Shown piece by piece: positions 1 to 7,629 of a DNA stretch of 64,000 nucleotides. Every line of letters starts with the position of its first letter. The stretch's first letter is position 1. Under the pieces are notes generated by a model. That model saw only the letters and a list, made by a program, of their open reading frames with translations, ran no database searches and was not told where the DNA came from. Source of the stretch: Burkholderiales bacterium (GTDB taxonomy: Bacteria; Pseudomonadota; Gammaproteobacteria; Burkholderiales; Casimicrobiaceae); assembly GCA_015075645.1 (NCBI GenBank), contig JABTUF010000002.1, positions 677,205 to 741,204 on the forward strand, read 5' to 3'. The position numbers and the translations under genes are program-made.

Positions 1-71
1 TGCGCGAGGACGCCGCCGCCCTGCCCGCCGAGCGCGGCCACGAGGATCGACACCGGCCGCGCCGCGGTCAC
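1..71 (-). CDS. iorB: Indolepyruvate oxidoreductase beta subunit, 5' end only
   Basis: Only the first 23 codons lie in the window; the gene runs off the left edge. The GTG at 71-69 starts a reading frame with V-S-I-L-V-A-A-L-G-G-Q-G-G-G-V-L, the N-terminal nucleotide-binding-type signature of the gamma/beta domain of 2-oxoacid oxidoreductases. The start overlaps the TGA of iorA (GTGA), so the subunits are translationally coupled. With IorA it should oxidatively decarboxylate aryl pyruvates (indolepyruvate, phenylpyruvate) to aryl-acetyl-CoA. The identification rests on a short stretch plus its position directly behind iorA; the rest of the subunit cannot be checked here. Confidence 0.75.
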   Translation of the reverse strand, partial: MTAARPVSILVAALGGQGGGVLA

Positions 72-2227
72 GCGCGCCCTCCGCGCAACATCCGGCCGAA
101 CGCGCCGCGCACCGCGGCGAGCGCGCGGTCGCGCCAGTTCGGGTGGCGGATCACTTCCGCGCGGTAGAACGACGGGCACAGCGTCGCCGCGTGCGCGTTC
201 TCGCCGCACAGGCCGCAGCCGACGCAGCCGTCGAGCACGGTCGCGACCGGGTCGACCTCGAGCGGATCGCCGCTGTCCTTCACCGACAGCGTCGGGCAGC
301 CGGAGAGGCGGATGCACGAGTGGTCGCCGGAGCACACGTCCTCGTCGACGCCGTACTTGACGCGGACGTGGCGTCGTCCCTCGCGCTCGAGGCCCGCGCG
401 CCAGGGCTTCACGCGGCGCTGGCGCTCCAACTGGCACTCGCCTTCCGCGACGATCACCTTGAGGCCCGCGAAGTCGGTGGTGAACGCCTCCTCGACCGTC
501 GCGCGCATCTCGTCGACGCGGTAGCTGTCGACGGTGCGGAGCCAGCGCACGCCCAGGCCTTCGAGCGTGCGCTCGATCACCTGGTTGTCGTGGACGAGGC
601 TTCGCGTCTTGTCGGCCGCGGCAGCCTTCGTCTCCTCGTCGGGCGTGGAGATGATCTCCTGCGTGCCGGTCGCCGACGTGTAGCCGTTCTTGAGGATCAG
701 GAGCACCGCGTCGTCGCCGTTGAACAGCGCGGACTGCACGCCGGTCACCACGCCGTTGTGCCAGAACCCGCCGTCGCCCATCACCGCGATCACGCGCTTG
801 CCCATCGCCGGCGACACGCCGGCGCGCGACGCGAGGCTCATGCCGTAGCCCAGGATCGAGTGCCCCTGCGAAAAGGGCTCGAAGGTCGCGAACGAGTGGC
901 AGCCGATGTCCGCCGCGACGTGGATCGGGCCGATCGTCTGCTTCGCGAGCTTCATCGCGGCGAAGACCGGCCGCTCCGGACAGCCGATGCAGAAGTTCGG
1001 CGGACGCGGGGGCAGCGGATCGCCCAACGCCTTCGTGACCTCGGCGCGCCGCGCATCCACCGACGCGAGCCAGCCGTCCGCCCCGCCCCGGTCGAGATCC
1101 GGCGCGTGCCGGGCGAGGAACGCCGAGAGTCCGCGCGCGAGCGCCTCGACCGTGTACTCGCCGGCCATCGGCAGCGGTCCCTTGCCCTCGATCGCCGTGT
1201 CGGCGCCCGCGCGGGCGAGGATCGCGAGGATCTCCTGCTCGACGAATTCGGGCTGCCCCTCCTCGACCACCAGCACCGCGCGCTTGCCGCGGCAGAACGC
1301 GACGATCTCCTCGGGCACGAGCGGGTGCACGACGTTCAGCACGAGGATCGGCAGCGCCGGAGCGCCGAACGCGTCGGCGAGTCTGAACGCCGCGAGCGCG
1401 CGCACGAGCGAGTTGTGCAATCCCCCCAGCACGACGATCCCGAGATCGTCGCGCTCGCCTTCGAACACTTCGTTCAGGGCACGCTCGACGATGCGCCGCC
1501 GCGCGGCGGGCAACCGCTCGTCCGCCTTGAGCTTCTCGTGGCGGAAGGTCACCGGCGGATGCGACAGCCGCGTGTAGTCGAAGGCCGCGGGCTCGGCCAG
1601 CGGGCGGAGCGCGGACACGGCCGGCGCCACGTTGTCGCGCGTGGCGAAGCGCCCGCGCACGTGGCAGGCGCGGATGCGCAATTGCAGGATCGCCGGCATG
1701 TTCGAGGCTTCCGACAATCCGAACGCCTCTTCGACGAAGCGCACCATGTGCGCGAGGTCGGGGCGCGGATCGACGAGGACGAGCGTCGACTTGAGCGCGA
1801 AGGCGAGCGTGCGCTCCTGGATCACGCTCGCGCCCTCGCCGTAGTCCTCGCCGACGATGATGAGCGCGCCGCCGGTCACGCCCGGCGAGGCGAGGTTGGA
1901 GAGCGCGTCGGCCGCGACGTTGGTGCCGACGATCGACTTCCAGGTGACCGCGCCGCGCAGCGGATAGTGGATCGACGCGCCGAGCATCGCGGCCGCCGAG
2001 GCCTCGTTGCTGCACGCTTCCACGTGCACGCCCAGTTCGGCGAGGTAGTCCTTCGCCTGGACCAGCACGTCGAGCAGGTGCGAGACCGGCGCGCCCTGGT
2101 AGCCGCCGACGTAGGCGACGCCCGCTTCGAGCAGCCCCTTGGTGATCGCGAGGATGCCCTCGCCCTCGAAGGTCTCGCCGTTGCCGCGGCGGAGCATGCC
2201 GACTTCGCGGCTGAAGGAGACTTCCAT
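68..2227 (-). CDS. iorA: Indolepyruvate oxidoreductase alpha subunit (TPP and ferredoxin domains)
   Basis: A 719-residue large subunit. The N-terminal pyrimidine-binding domain begins with a short MEVSFS leader and G-E-G-I-L-A-I-T-K-G-L-L-E-A-G; the C-terminal half carries the TPP motif M-G-D-G-G-F-W-H-N-G from about residue 483 with a downstream N-G-Y. A ferredoxin-like tail follows, with cysteines near residues 632-643 and a C-V-G-C-G-L-C group near 668, so the [4Fe-4S] wiring of the family is retained. The reaction is arylpyruvate + CoA to arylacetyl-CoA + CO2 with an electron acceptor. The ATG at 2227 is chosen because the frame upstream reads as non-protein arginine-rich sequence. No good Shine-Dalgarno is visible. 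It lies at the end of the phenylacetate operon, so it could feed phenylacetyl-CoA directly into it. Confidence 0.88.
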   Translation of the reverse strand: MEVSFSREVGMLRRGNGETFEGEGILAITKGLLEAGVAYVGGYQGAPVSHLLDVLVQAKDYLAELGVHVEACSNEASAAAMLGASIHYPLRGAVTWKSIVGTNVAADALSNLASPGVTGGALIIVGEDYGEGASVIQERTLAFALKSTLVLVDPRPDLAHMVRFVEEAFGLSEASNMPAILQLRIRACHVRGRFATRDNVAPAVSALRPLAEPAAFDYTRLSHPPVTFRHEKLKADERLPAARRRIVERALNEVFEGERDDLGIVVLGGLHNSLVRALAAFRLADAFGAPALPILVLNVVHPLVPEEIVAFCRGKRAVLVVEEGQPEFVEQEILAILARAGADTAIEGKGPLPMAGEYTVEALARGLSAFLARHAPDLDRGGADGWLASVDARRAEVTKALGDPLPPRPPNFCIGCPERPVFAAMKLAKQTIGPIHVAADIGCHSFATFEPFSQGHSILGYGMSLASRAGVSPAMGKRVIAVMGDGGFWHNGVVTGVQSALFNGDDAVLLILKNGYTSATGTQEIISTPDEETKAAAADKTRSLVHDNQVIERTLEGLGVRWLRTVDSYRVDEMRATVEEAFTTDFAGLKVIVAEGECQLERQRRVKPWRAGLEREGRRHVRVKYGVDEDVCSGDHSCIRLSGCPTLSVKDSGDPLEVDPVATVLDGCVGCGLCGENAHAATLCPSFYRAEVIRHPNWRDRALAAVRGAFGRMLRGGRA

Positions 2228-2454
2228 GGAGATCGGCGCGTTGCCCGCATTCTCGCGGCGGGCGCACCGTTTGTCGATACCGCGGACCTGACGTGGATCA
2301 TCCGGCCCGTCGTTCCCGGAGCGCCGACCTCGATCGCCGCAGGGTCTTCTCGCTGCGCTTCGCCGCGGGACGCGCGGACCGCGCTGCGCCCCGCACCCGG
2401 GACCGACACCGACGCGACTGCGCATGATGCGTCGGCCTCGCGCCGGAACGAGGA
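2228..2454 (-). other. Intergenic gap before iorA
   Basis: These 227 bp separate the acyltransferase fragment from iorA. All frames are either closed or read as arginine-rich shadow. I see no strong promoter, hairpin or repeat; iorA may depend on read-through from the paa operon. Confidence 0.4.
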
Positions 2455-2802
2455 TCAGCGCTTCGTCCCCTCGCCCGGCCCCGCGCCCGGGCCACCCCCG
2501 TCGAGCCCGAAATGACGCTCTACGATGCGGCCGAACAGCTGCGCGTTCGGCTCGCGGTCGCGCAGCAGGAAGGCCACGCCGTCGTGCGCGACGAAGGAGG
2601 CCGAGCCGGCGACCGCCACGTTCGCGCCCGGTTCGACGAGCCAGGGCTCGCGCGAGAACTTGCCGCTGAACAGCACGCATCCGGGGGCGATGCGCGCACC
2701 TTCCGCACGCAGCTTCGCGATGCGCCGCGCGCTCGCCTCCAGCTCGTCGTCGTAGGTGGACGCCGGTGCGCGCCAACGCCGCCACCAGCGCAGGAGTCTC
2801 AT
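2455..2802 (-). CDS. Truncated hexapeptide acyltransferase-like protein
   Basis: A 115-residue reading frame. Residues about 35-85 (G-A-R-I-A-P-G-C-V-L-F, E-P-W-L-V-E-P-G-A-N-V, F-V-A-H-D-G-V) match the first turns of left-handed beta-helix acetyltransferases of the WbbJ/NodL kind, where the H-D-G is conserved. Family members normally continue for about 80 more residues containing the acetyl-CoA-binding coils. Here the protein ends after F-G-R-I-V-E-R-H-F-G-L-D with a Gly/Pro tail, and I find no continuation of the helix in the other frames of the 228 bp between it and iorA. It is therefore either a decayed gene or a short domain protein. It sits between a small membrane protein gene and iorA on the same strand. 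Confidence 0.5.
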   Translation of the reverse strand: MRLLRWWRRWRAPASTYDDELEASARRIAKLRAEGARIAPGCVLFSGKFSREPWLVEPGANVAVAGSASFVAHDGVAFLLRDREPNAQLFGRIVERHFGLDGGGPGAGPGEGTKR

Positions 2803-2854
2803 CACCCTCTGCTCCCCTCGAGCGCTGGAATGCGGAGTCGAGCGGAGCGCGGGG

Positions 2855-3307
2855 TCATGGCCCACGCTGCGGGGATCTCCACGCGACCAACCCGGCGCAT
2901 ACCGCCGCTGCCAGGAGAACGGGAATGCTGCGAAACGGCAACATGCCCACCGACAGGGCCGCGGCGGTCCAACTGCGTTGTCCCAGCGCAACCTGGGCGC
3001 CCCAATGGCCGGAGAAGTACAACCCGCCGAGCACTCCCGCGACCAGGCCGAAGAAAATCCAGCCTGCGGCCATGTTGGAGGCCTTCGCGACCTCGGCAGA
3101 CAAGGCGGCGGCGCCGATGAAAGGTGCAAGCAGCATCAGGGTACCGACCGGCTGCGCGAACACCTGGTGAAGCGATCGTGTCACCGCGGTGCGCAACGGC
3201 TCCCCGGCAACTCCCAAACGCGCGATGACGTCGAATCCTGCAGTGGCGACGACGAAGCACACGACACCGAGCATGCCGAAGAGCGCATGCAGTCGTGCAC
3301 GACGCAT
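2855..3307 (-). CDS. Small integral membrane protein, unknown function
   Basis: 150 residues with about four hydrophobic segments: residues ~9-28 (F-G-M-L-G-V-V-C-F-V), ~55-75, ~83-103 and ~118-140, separated by short polar loops. No catalytic motif or known family signature is recognisable. It starts 17 bp after the paaK stop on the same strand, so it is probably cotranscribed with the phenylacetate genes, but nothing in the sequence ties it to phenylacetate chemistry. A transport helper is possible but unsupported. The ATG at 3307 follows the paaK stop closely and gives a plausible membrane N-terminus. Confidence 0.6.
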   Translation of the reverse strand: MRRARLHALFGMLGVVCFVVATAGFDVIARLGVAGEPLRTAVTRSLHQVFAQPVGTLMLLAPFIGAAALSAEVAKASNMAAGWIFFGLVAGVLGGLYFSGHWGAQVALGQRSWTAAALSVGMLPFRSIPVLLAAAVCAGLVAWRSPQRGP

Positions 3308-3324
3308 GTCCGTCAGGCCTGCCG

Positions 3325-4629
3325 CTACTTCGGCCGCTTGTCGACCACGCGCTTCGCCTTGCCGAGCGAGCGCTCGATCCCGCCGGGCGCGACCACGCGC
3401 ACGTCGGCCGAGACGCCGATCAGCGACTTGATCAGGTGGCCGAGCGCGGCGCCAGCGCGCTCGCCGTCGACGCTGCCGGCGTCCGGCGCGCGCTCGACCA
3501 GCACCGCCATCTCGTCCAGGTTCTTCGGCCGCGTGATCTCGATCTGGTAGTGGGCGACGAGTTCCCGGTGGCGCAGGATCAGTTCCTCGACCTGGGTCGG
3601 GAACACGTTGACGCCGCGGATGATCATCATGTCGTCCGAGCGCCCGGTGATCTTCTCGATGCGCCGCATCGACCGCGCGGTCGGAGGCAGGAGGCGCGTC
3701 AGGTCGCGGGTCCGGTAGCGGACGACCGGCATCGCCTCCTTGGTGAGCGAGGTGAACACGAGTTCGCCCTTCTCGCCGTCGGGCAGCACCGCGCCGGTCG
3801 CCGGGTCGACGATCTCCGGATAGAAGTGGTCCTCCCAGACGGTGAGCCCGTCCTTGGTCTCGATGCATTCCTGCGCGACGCCCGGCCCGATCACCTCGGA
3901 GAGCCCGTAGATGTCGATCGCGTCGATCGAGAGCTTGGCCTCGATCGCCTGCCGCATCGCCGGCGTCCACGGCTCCGCGCCGAAGATCCCGATCGAGAGC
4001 GAGCACGCCTTCGGATCCATGCCCTGCCGCTCCATCTCCTCGGCGATCGCGAGCATGTACGACGGGGTCACCATGATCACGTCGGGCCGGAAGTCGGCGA
4101 TGAGCTGCACCTGCTTCTCGGTCTGGCCGCCCGACATCGGGATCACCGTGCAGCCGAGCTTCTCGGCGCCGTAGTGCGCGCCCAGCCCCCCGGTGAAGAG
4201 GCCGTAACCGTAAGCGACGTGCACGATGTCGCCGCGCCGTCCCCCCGCGGCCCGGATCGAGCGGGCCATCGCGGTCGCCCAGGTGTCGACGTCCTTCGCC
4301 GTGTAGCCGACGACGGTCGGCTTGCCGGTGGTGCCCGACGACGCGTGCACCCGCACGACCTCGTCGCGCGGCACGGCGAACATGCCGAACGGATAGTTGT
4401 CGCGCAGATCCGACTTGGTGGTGAACGGGAACTTCGCGAGGTCGGCGAGCGTGCGGAGGTCGTCCGGATGGACGCCCGCGGCGTCGAAGGCCCGCTTGTA
4501 ATGCGCGACATTGCGGTACGCGTGCGCGAGGCTCCAGCGCATCCGCTCGAGCTGCAGCGCCGCGAGTTCGTCGCGGCTCGCGCGCTCGATCGGTTCGAGT
4601 TCCCCGGGGCGCGGCTGTTTCGACGGCAT
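3325..4629 (-). CDS. paaK: Phenylacetate-CoA ligase
   Basis: 434 residues, the usual length. It activates phenylacetate with ATP and CoA to phenylacetyl-CoA, the entry step and inducer-generating step of the pathway, in the cytosol. The phosphate-binding loop S-S-G-T-T-G-K-P-T is at residues 97-105. Adenylate-forming motifs I-Y-G-L-S-E and Y-R-T-R-D-L follow, then the C-terminal G-R-S-D-D-M-M-I-I-R-G-V-N-V-F-P-T-Q segment typical of PaaK. The start at 4629 has a strong GGAGGAGAGG immediately upstream. It lies downstream of paaI with a 47-bp gap and reads toward iorA. Confidence 0.96.
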   Translation of the reverse strand: MPSKQPRPGELEPIERASRDELAALQLERMRWSLAHAYRNVAHYKRAFDAAGVHPDDLRTLADLAKFPFTTKSDLRDNYPFGMFAVPRDEVVRVHASSGTTGKPTVVGYTAKDVDTWATAMARSIRAAGGRRGDIVHVAYGYGLFTGGLGAHYGAEKLGCTVIPMSGGQTEKQVQLIADFRPDVIMVTPSYMLAIAEEMERQGMDPKACSLSIGIFGAEPWTPAMRQAIEAKLSIDAIDIYGLSEVIGPGVAQECIETKDGLTVWEDHFYPEIVDPATGAVLPDGEKGELVFTSLTKEAMPVVRYRTRDLTRLLPPTARSMRRIEKITGRSDDMMIIRGVNVFPTQVEELILRHRELVAHYQIEITRPKNLDEMAVLVERAPDAGSVDGERAGAALGHLIKSLIGVSADVRVVAPGGIERSLGKAKRVVDKRPK

Positions 4630-4676
4630 CCTCTCCTCCGTTCCACGGGCGCCATGCGCGCGCCCGCGCGTGCGTC

Positions 4677-5144
4677 TCATGCGGTCGGCGGCTCCTCGAT
4701 CACGTGACCCTTGATCCGGTAGCTCTTGCCGCGGAACAGCGCGACCTTCTCGCCGCGCTGGTTGAACACCTCGATGTCGTAGACGCCGGTGCGCCCCGAC
4801 GCGCTGCGCTCGACGCCGCGCGCGGTCAGGACGTCGCCCTCGCGCGAGGGCGCGAGGAAGTCGATCGAGCATCCCGAGGCCACCGTCGACAGATTGTAGC
4901 TGTTGCACGCGTAGGCGAACGCGCTGTCGGCGAGCGTGAAGACGAAGCCGCCGTGGCAGATCGCGTGTCCGTTCAGCATGTCGCGGCGCACGGTCATCGA
5001 GAGTTCGGCCCGGCCCGGTCCGCAGGCGATGAGCCGGATGCCGAGCGCGCGGGTCGCGTGGTCGCGCCGGTACATGTCGTCGGCGACCCGCTCGGCCAGG
5101 CGTTGCGCTTCCTCGGGAGTCGTCGCCGGATGATGCTCGCCCAT
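4677..5144 (-). CDS. paaI: Hydroxyphenylacetyl-CoA thioesterase
   Basis: 155-residue hotdog-fold thioesterase. The helix-leading motif N-G-H-A-I-C-H-G-G-F-V-F-T-L-A-D, with catalytic-site Asn/His/Asp, is at about residues 58-73. PaaI hydrolyses dead-end ring-hydroxylated CoA esters to release trapped CoA. Two starts are possible. An ATG at 5162 overlaps the paaH stop (ATGA), while the ATG at 5144 has GGAGAAG placed five bases upstream and is preferred. It lies between paaH and paaK in the operon. Confidence 0.93.
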   Translation of the reverse strand: MGEHHPATTPEEAQRLAERVADDMYRRDHATRALGIRLIACGPGRAELSMTVRRDMLNGHAICHGGFVFTLADSAFAYACNSYNLSTVASGCSIDFLAPSREGDVLTARGVERSASGRTGVYDIEVFNQRGEKVALFRGKSYRIKGHVIEEPPTA

Positions 5145-5158
5145 CGTCGCTTCTCCGG

Positions 5159-6700
5159 TCATCCCGCGAGGCGGCCGCCCGTCTGGGCCGCGCGCGCGAG
5201 ACGCGGCGAGACCCGGTAGCGGTCCTCGCCGTAGTGCGCGGCCAGGTTCGCCATCGTCGCGCCGATGCGGGCGGCGCCGACCGCGTCGCCCCAGGCGAGC
5301 GGACCGCGCGGGTAGTTGACGCCCTTCTGCATCGCGAGGTCGATGTCGGACGGCGTCGCGATGCCCTGCATCGCCGCATCGGCCGCCTCGTTGACCAGCA
5401 TCGCCACCGTGCGCATCACCGCGAGCCCGGCGACGTCGTCGAAGCGCGACACCGCGAGCCCCGCGTGCTGCAGTACGCCGGTCGCGGTCGCGACCGCCTG
5501 CGCCGGGCAGTTGTCCGCGGCCGAGACGGCGATCCGCTTCGCGGTCGAGTAGTCGAGCGCGAGGTCGAGCAGCACGAGGTTCGCCGCGCCGGTCGCCGCC
5601 GCGCGCGCGCTCGCCGTGCGGCCGTCGGTGAGCACGATCCACGCGGCGCCCGCGTCGATCGCACCGTCGGGGAAGAGTGAATGCATCGGGCGCTTCTGCA
5701 CGACGGTGCCGGCGGCCGCCATGCGCGCGAGCAGCGGCTTCAGCGGTCCGGGTTCGCCGTGGATCGCGACGCGGGTGGCGGCGCTCTCTGGAGGCGCGGT
5801 TGCCGCCACCGCCGGTGCGGCGCCGGGCGAATGGTCGTAGAAGCCGCGCCCGCTCTTGCGACCCAGCCGGCCGGCGGCGACGAGTTCGCGCTGGATGCCG
5901 GAAGGCGCATAGCGCGGATCGTGGAACGTCGCCTCCCACACGGAGCGGGTGACCGCGTAGTTGACGTCGTGCCCGATCAGATCCATCAGCTCGAACGGCC
6001 CCATGCGGAAGCCGCCGGCCTCGCGCATCACCGCGTCGATCGTGGCCGGATCGGCCGCACGCTCGGCCAGGAGCCGCAGCGCCTCGCCGTAGAACGGCCG
6101 CGCGCAGCGGTTGACGATGAACCCGGGCGTCGATGCCGCGTGGACCGGGGTCTTGCCCCACGCCGCGGCGGTCGCGAACAGCGTGTCGGCGACGAGCGGT
6201 TCGGTCGCGAGCCCGCGCACCACTTCGACGAGCGGCATCAGCGGCGCCGGGTTGAAGAAGTGCATGCCGGCGATGCGGTCCGGCCGCTTCATGCCGGCGG
6301 CGAGCGCGGTGATCGACAGCGACGAGGTGTTGGACGCGAGGATCGCGTCGTCGGCCACGACGGCTTCGAACGCCGCGAACAGTTCGCGCTTGACCGCGAG
6401 GTCCTCGACGATCGCCTCGACGACGAGCGACGCTCCGACGCAGTCCGCGGGCGCGTCGACCGCGACGACCCGCCCGGCTGCGGCGTGCGCGTCATCTTCG
6501 CCCATGCGCCCTTTCGCCGCGAGCGCATCGAAGGTCGCGGCCAGACGCCGCACGGCGTCGGCGGCGGCGCCGGGACGCGAGTCGAGCAGCATCACGCGAT
6601 GGCCTGCCTGCGCGGCGACCTGCGCGATGCCCGCGCCCATCGCGCCCGCACCGACGACGGCGACCATCGCGGCGGGGGGGAGCGAATCCGCCATCGCCAT
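5159..6700 (-). CDS. paaH: 3-hydroxyadipyl-CoA dehydrogenase
   Basis: 513 residues. A Rossmann nucleotide-binding motif (V-V-G-A-G-A-M-G-A-G-I-A) is near residue 14. It is followed by E-A-I-V-E-D-L, the N-T-S-S-L-S segment, and the catalytic F-F-N-P-A-P-L-M of 3-hydroxyacyl-CoA dehydrogenases. A second C-terminal 3HCDH domain is present, as in PaaH/PhaC-type two-domain enzymes (about 500 aa). It oxidises 3-hydroxyadipyl-CoA to 3-oxoadipyl-CoA with NAD. The ATG at 6700 forms a TGATG junction with the paaG stop; an in-frame ATG two codons later is equally possible. Confidence 0.93.
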   Translation of the reverse strand: MAMADSLPPAAMVAVVGAGAMGAGIAQVAAQAGHRVMLLDSRPGAAADAVRRLAATFDALAAKGRMGEDDAHAAAGRVVAVDAPADCVGASLVVEAIVEDLAVKRELFAAFEAVVADDAILASNTSSLSITALAAGMKRPDRIAGMHFFNPAPLMPLVEVVRGLATEPLVADTLFATAAAWGKTPVHAASTPGFIVNRCARPFYGEALRLLAERAADPATIDAVMREAGGFRMGPFELMDLIGHDVNYAVTRSVWEATFHDPRYAPSGIQRELVAAGRLGRKSGRGFYDHSPGAAPAVAATAPPESAATRVAIHGEPGPLKPLLARMAAAGTVVQKRPMHSLFPDGAIDAGAAWIVLTDGRTASARAAATGAANLVLLDLALDYSTAKRIAVSAADNCPAQAVATATGVLQHAGLAVSRFDDVAGLAVMRTVAMLVNEAADAAMQGIATPSDIDLAMQKGVNYPRGPLAWGDAVGAARIGATMANLAAHYGEDRYRVSPRLARAAQTGGRLAG

Positions 6701-7491
6701 CAGCGCCCGGTGAAGCGCGGCGCGCGCTTGCCCAGGAAGGCCGCCACACCCTCGCGGTAGTCGTCGCCGAATCCGAGTTCGCGTTGCAGGTCGCGCTCGA
6801 GGTCCAACTGGTCCTCGAGCAGATTCGCCGCCGACGCGTGGATCGCGCGCCGCGCCGCCACGAGACCGCGCGTCGGCGCGCTCGCGAGGTGCGTCACGAG
6901 CGTTTCCACCGTGTCGCCAAACGCGGCGTCGTCGACCGCCTGCCAGATGAGGCCCCAGGCCGCCGCCTGCTCGGCGGGCAGTTTGTCGCCGAGCATCGCG
7001 AGGCCGAGCGCGCGCGCGGTGCCGACGAGTCGCGGCAGGAAGTACGTGCCGCCGGAATCCGGGATGAGCCCGATCTTGCAGAACGCCTGGATGAAGCTCG
7101 CGGACTTCGCGGCAACGACGAGGTCGCAGGCGAGCGCGAGATTGGCGCCCGCGCCGGCCGCGACGCCGTTCACGGCGCACACGGTGGGCATCGGCAGCGA
7201 GCGCAGCGCCAGGATCAGCGGGCGATAGTTGCGCTCGATCGACGCGCCCAGGTCGACCCGGGCCGCCCCCGGCGCCACCGCGCGGTCGGACAGATCCTGC
7301 CCGGCACAGAACCCGCGCCCCGCGCCGGTGAGGAGCAGCACGCGCGCGTTCCCGCCGACGAGGAGCCGCGCGAGCGCGCCGCGCACTTCCGCGTGCATCG
7401 CGTCGTTGAAGCTGTTCAGCCGGTCGGGCCGGTTCAACGTCAGCCGCGCGACGCCGTCGCGCGTTTCGAAGAGGATGTTCTCGTAGGTCAT
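6700..7491 (-). CDS. paaG: 1,2-epoxyphenylacetyl-CoA isomerase (crotonase family)
   Basis: 263-residue crotonase-fold protein. It has the CoA-ester oxyanion segments (A-G-R-G-F-C-A-G-Q-D-L-S near residue 60 and A-V-N-G-V-A-A-G-A-G-A-N near 107), and D-S-G-G-T-Y-F-L-P contains the acidic catalytic residue typical of PaaG. It isomerises the ring epoxide to the oxepin-CoA. The start M-T-Y-E-N-I-L-F-E gives the family's usual N-terminus. It overlaps the paaH start by one base. A PaaF-type hydratase is not found next to it, unlike in enterobacterial clusters. Confidence 0.93.
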   Translation of the reverse strand: MTYENILFETRDGVARLTLNRPDRLNSFNDAMHAEVRGALARLLVGGNARVLLLTGAGRGFCAGQDLSDRAVAPGAARVDLGASIERNYRPLILALRSLPMPTVCAVNGVAAGAGANLALACDLVVAAKSASFIQAFCKIGLIPDSGGTYFLPRLVGTARALGLAMLGDKLPAEQAAAWGLIWQAVDDAAFGDTVETLVTHLASAPTRGLVAARRAIHASAANLLEDQLDLERDLQRELGFGDDYREGVAAFLGKRAPRFTGR

Positions 7492-7629
7492 CGTCGATCT
7501 CCGGCGCCCGTCGCAGGCATCGCGCCAGCCTTCGTTGCGGCCGGCGCCCCGTCGGCGCGGGCCGGTGGTCTTCGTCGCGATCGGCGCAGCAGGGTCAAAC
7601 CCGCGTCCGGCGCTCCGCGACTCCCGCGG
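7492..7629 (-). other. Gap between paaN and paaG
   Basis: A 138-bp gap, the longest inside the paa operon. It is GC-rich with no evident promoter elements or strong hairpin, so the operon probably continues through it. Confidence 0.4.

Noticed and set aside
143..2515. Long open frame of 790 codons on the plus strand opposite iorA
   Set aside because: It is antisense to a well-supported enzyme with intact motifs. Its translation is Arg/Ala/His-rich with no domain, as expected for shadow frames in very GC-rich DNA.
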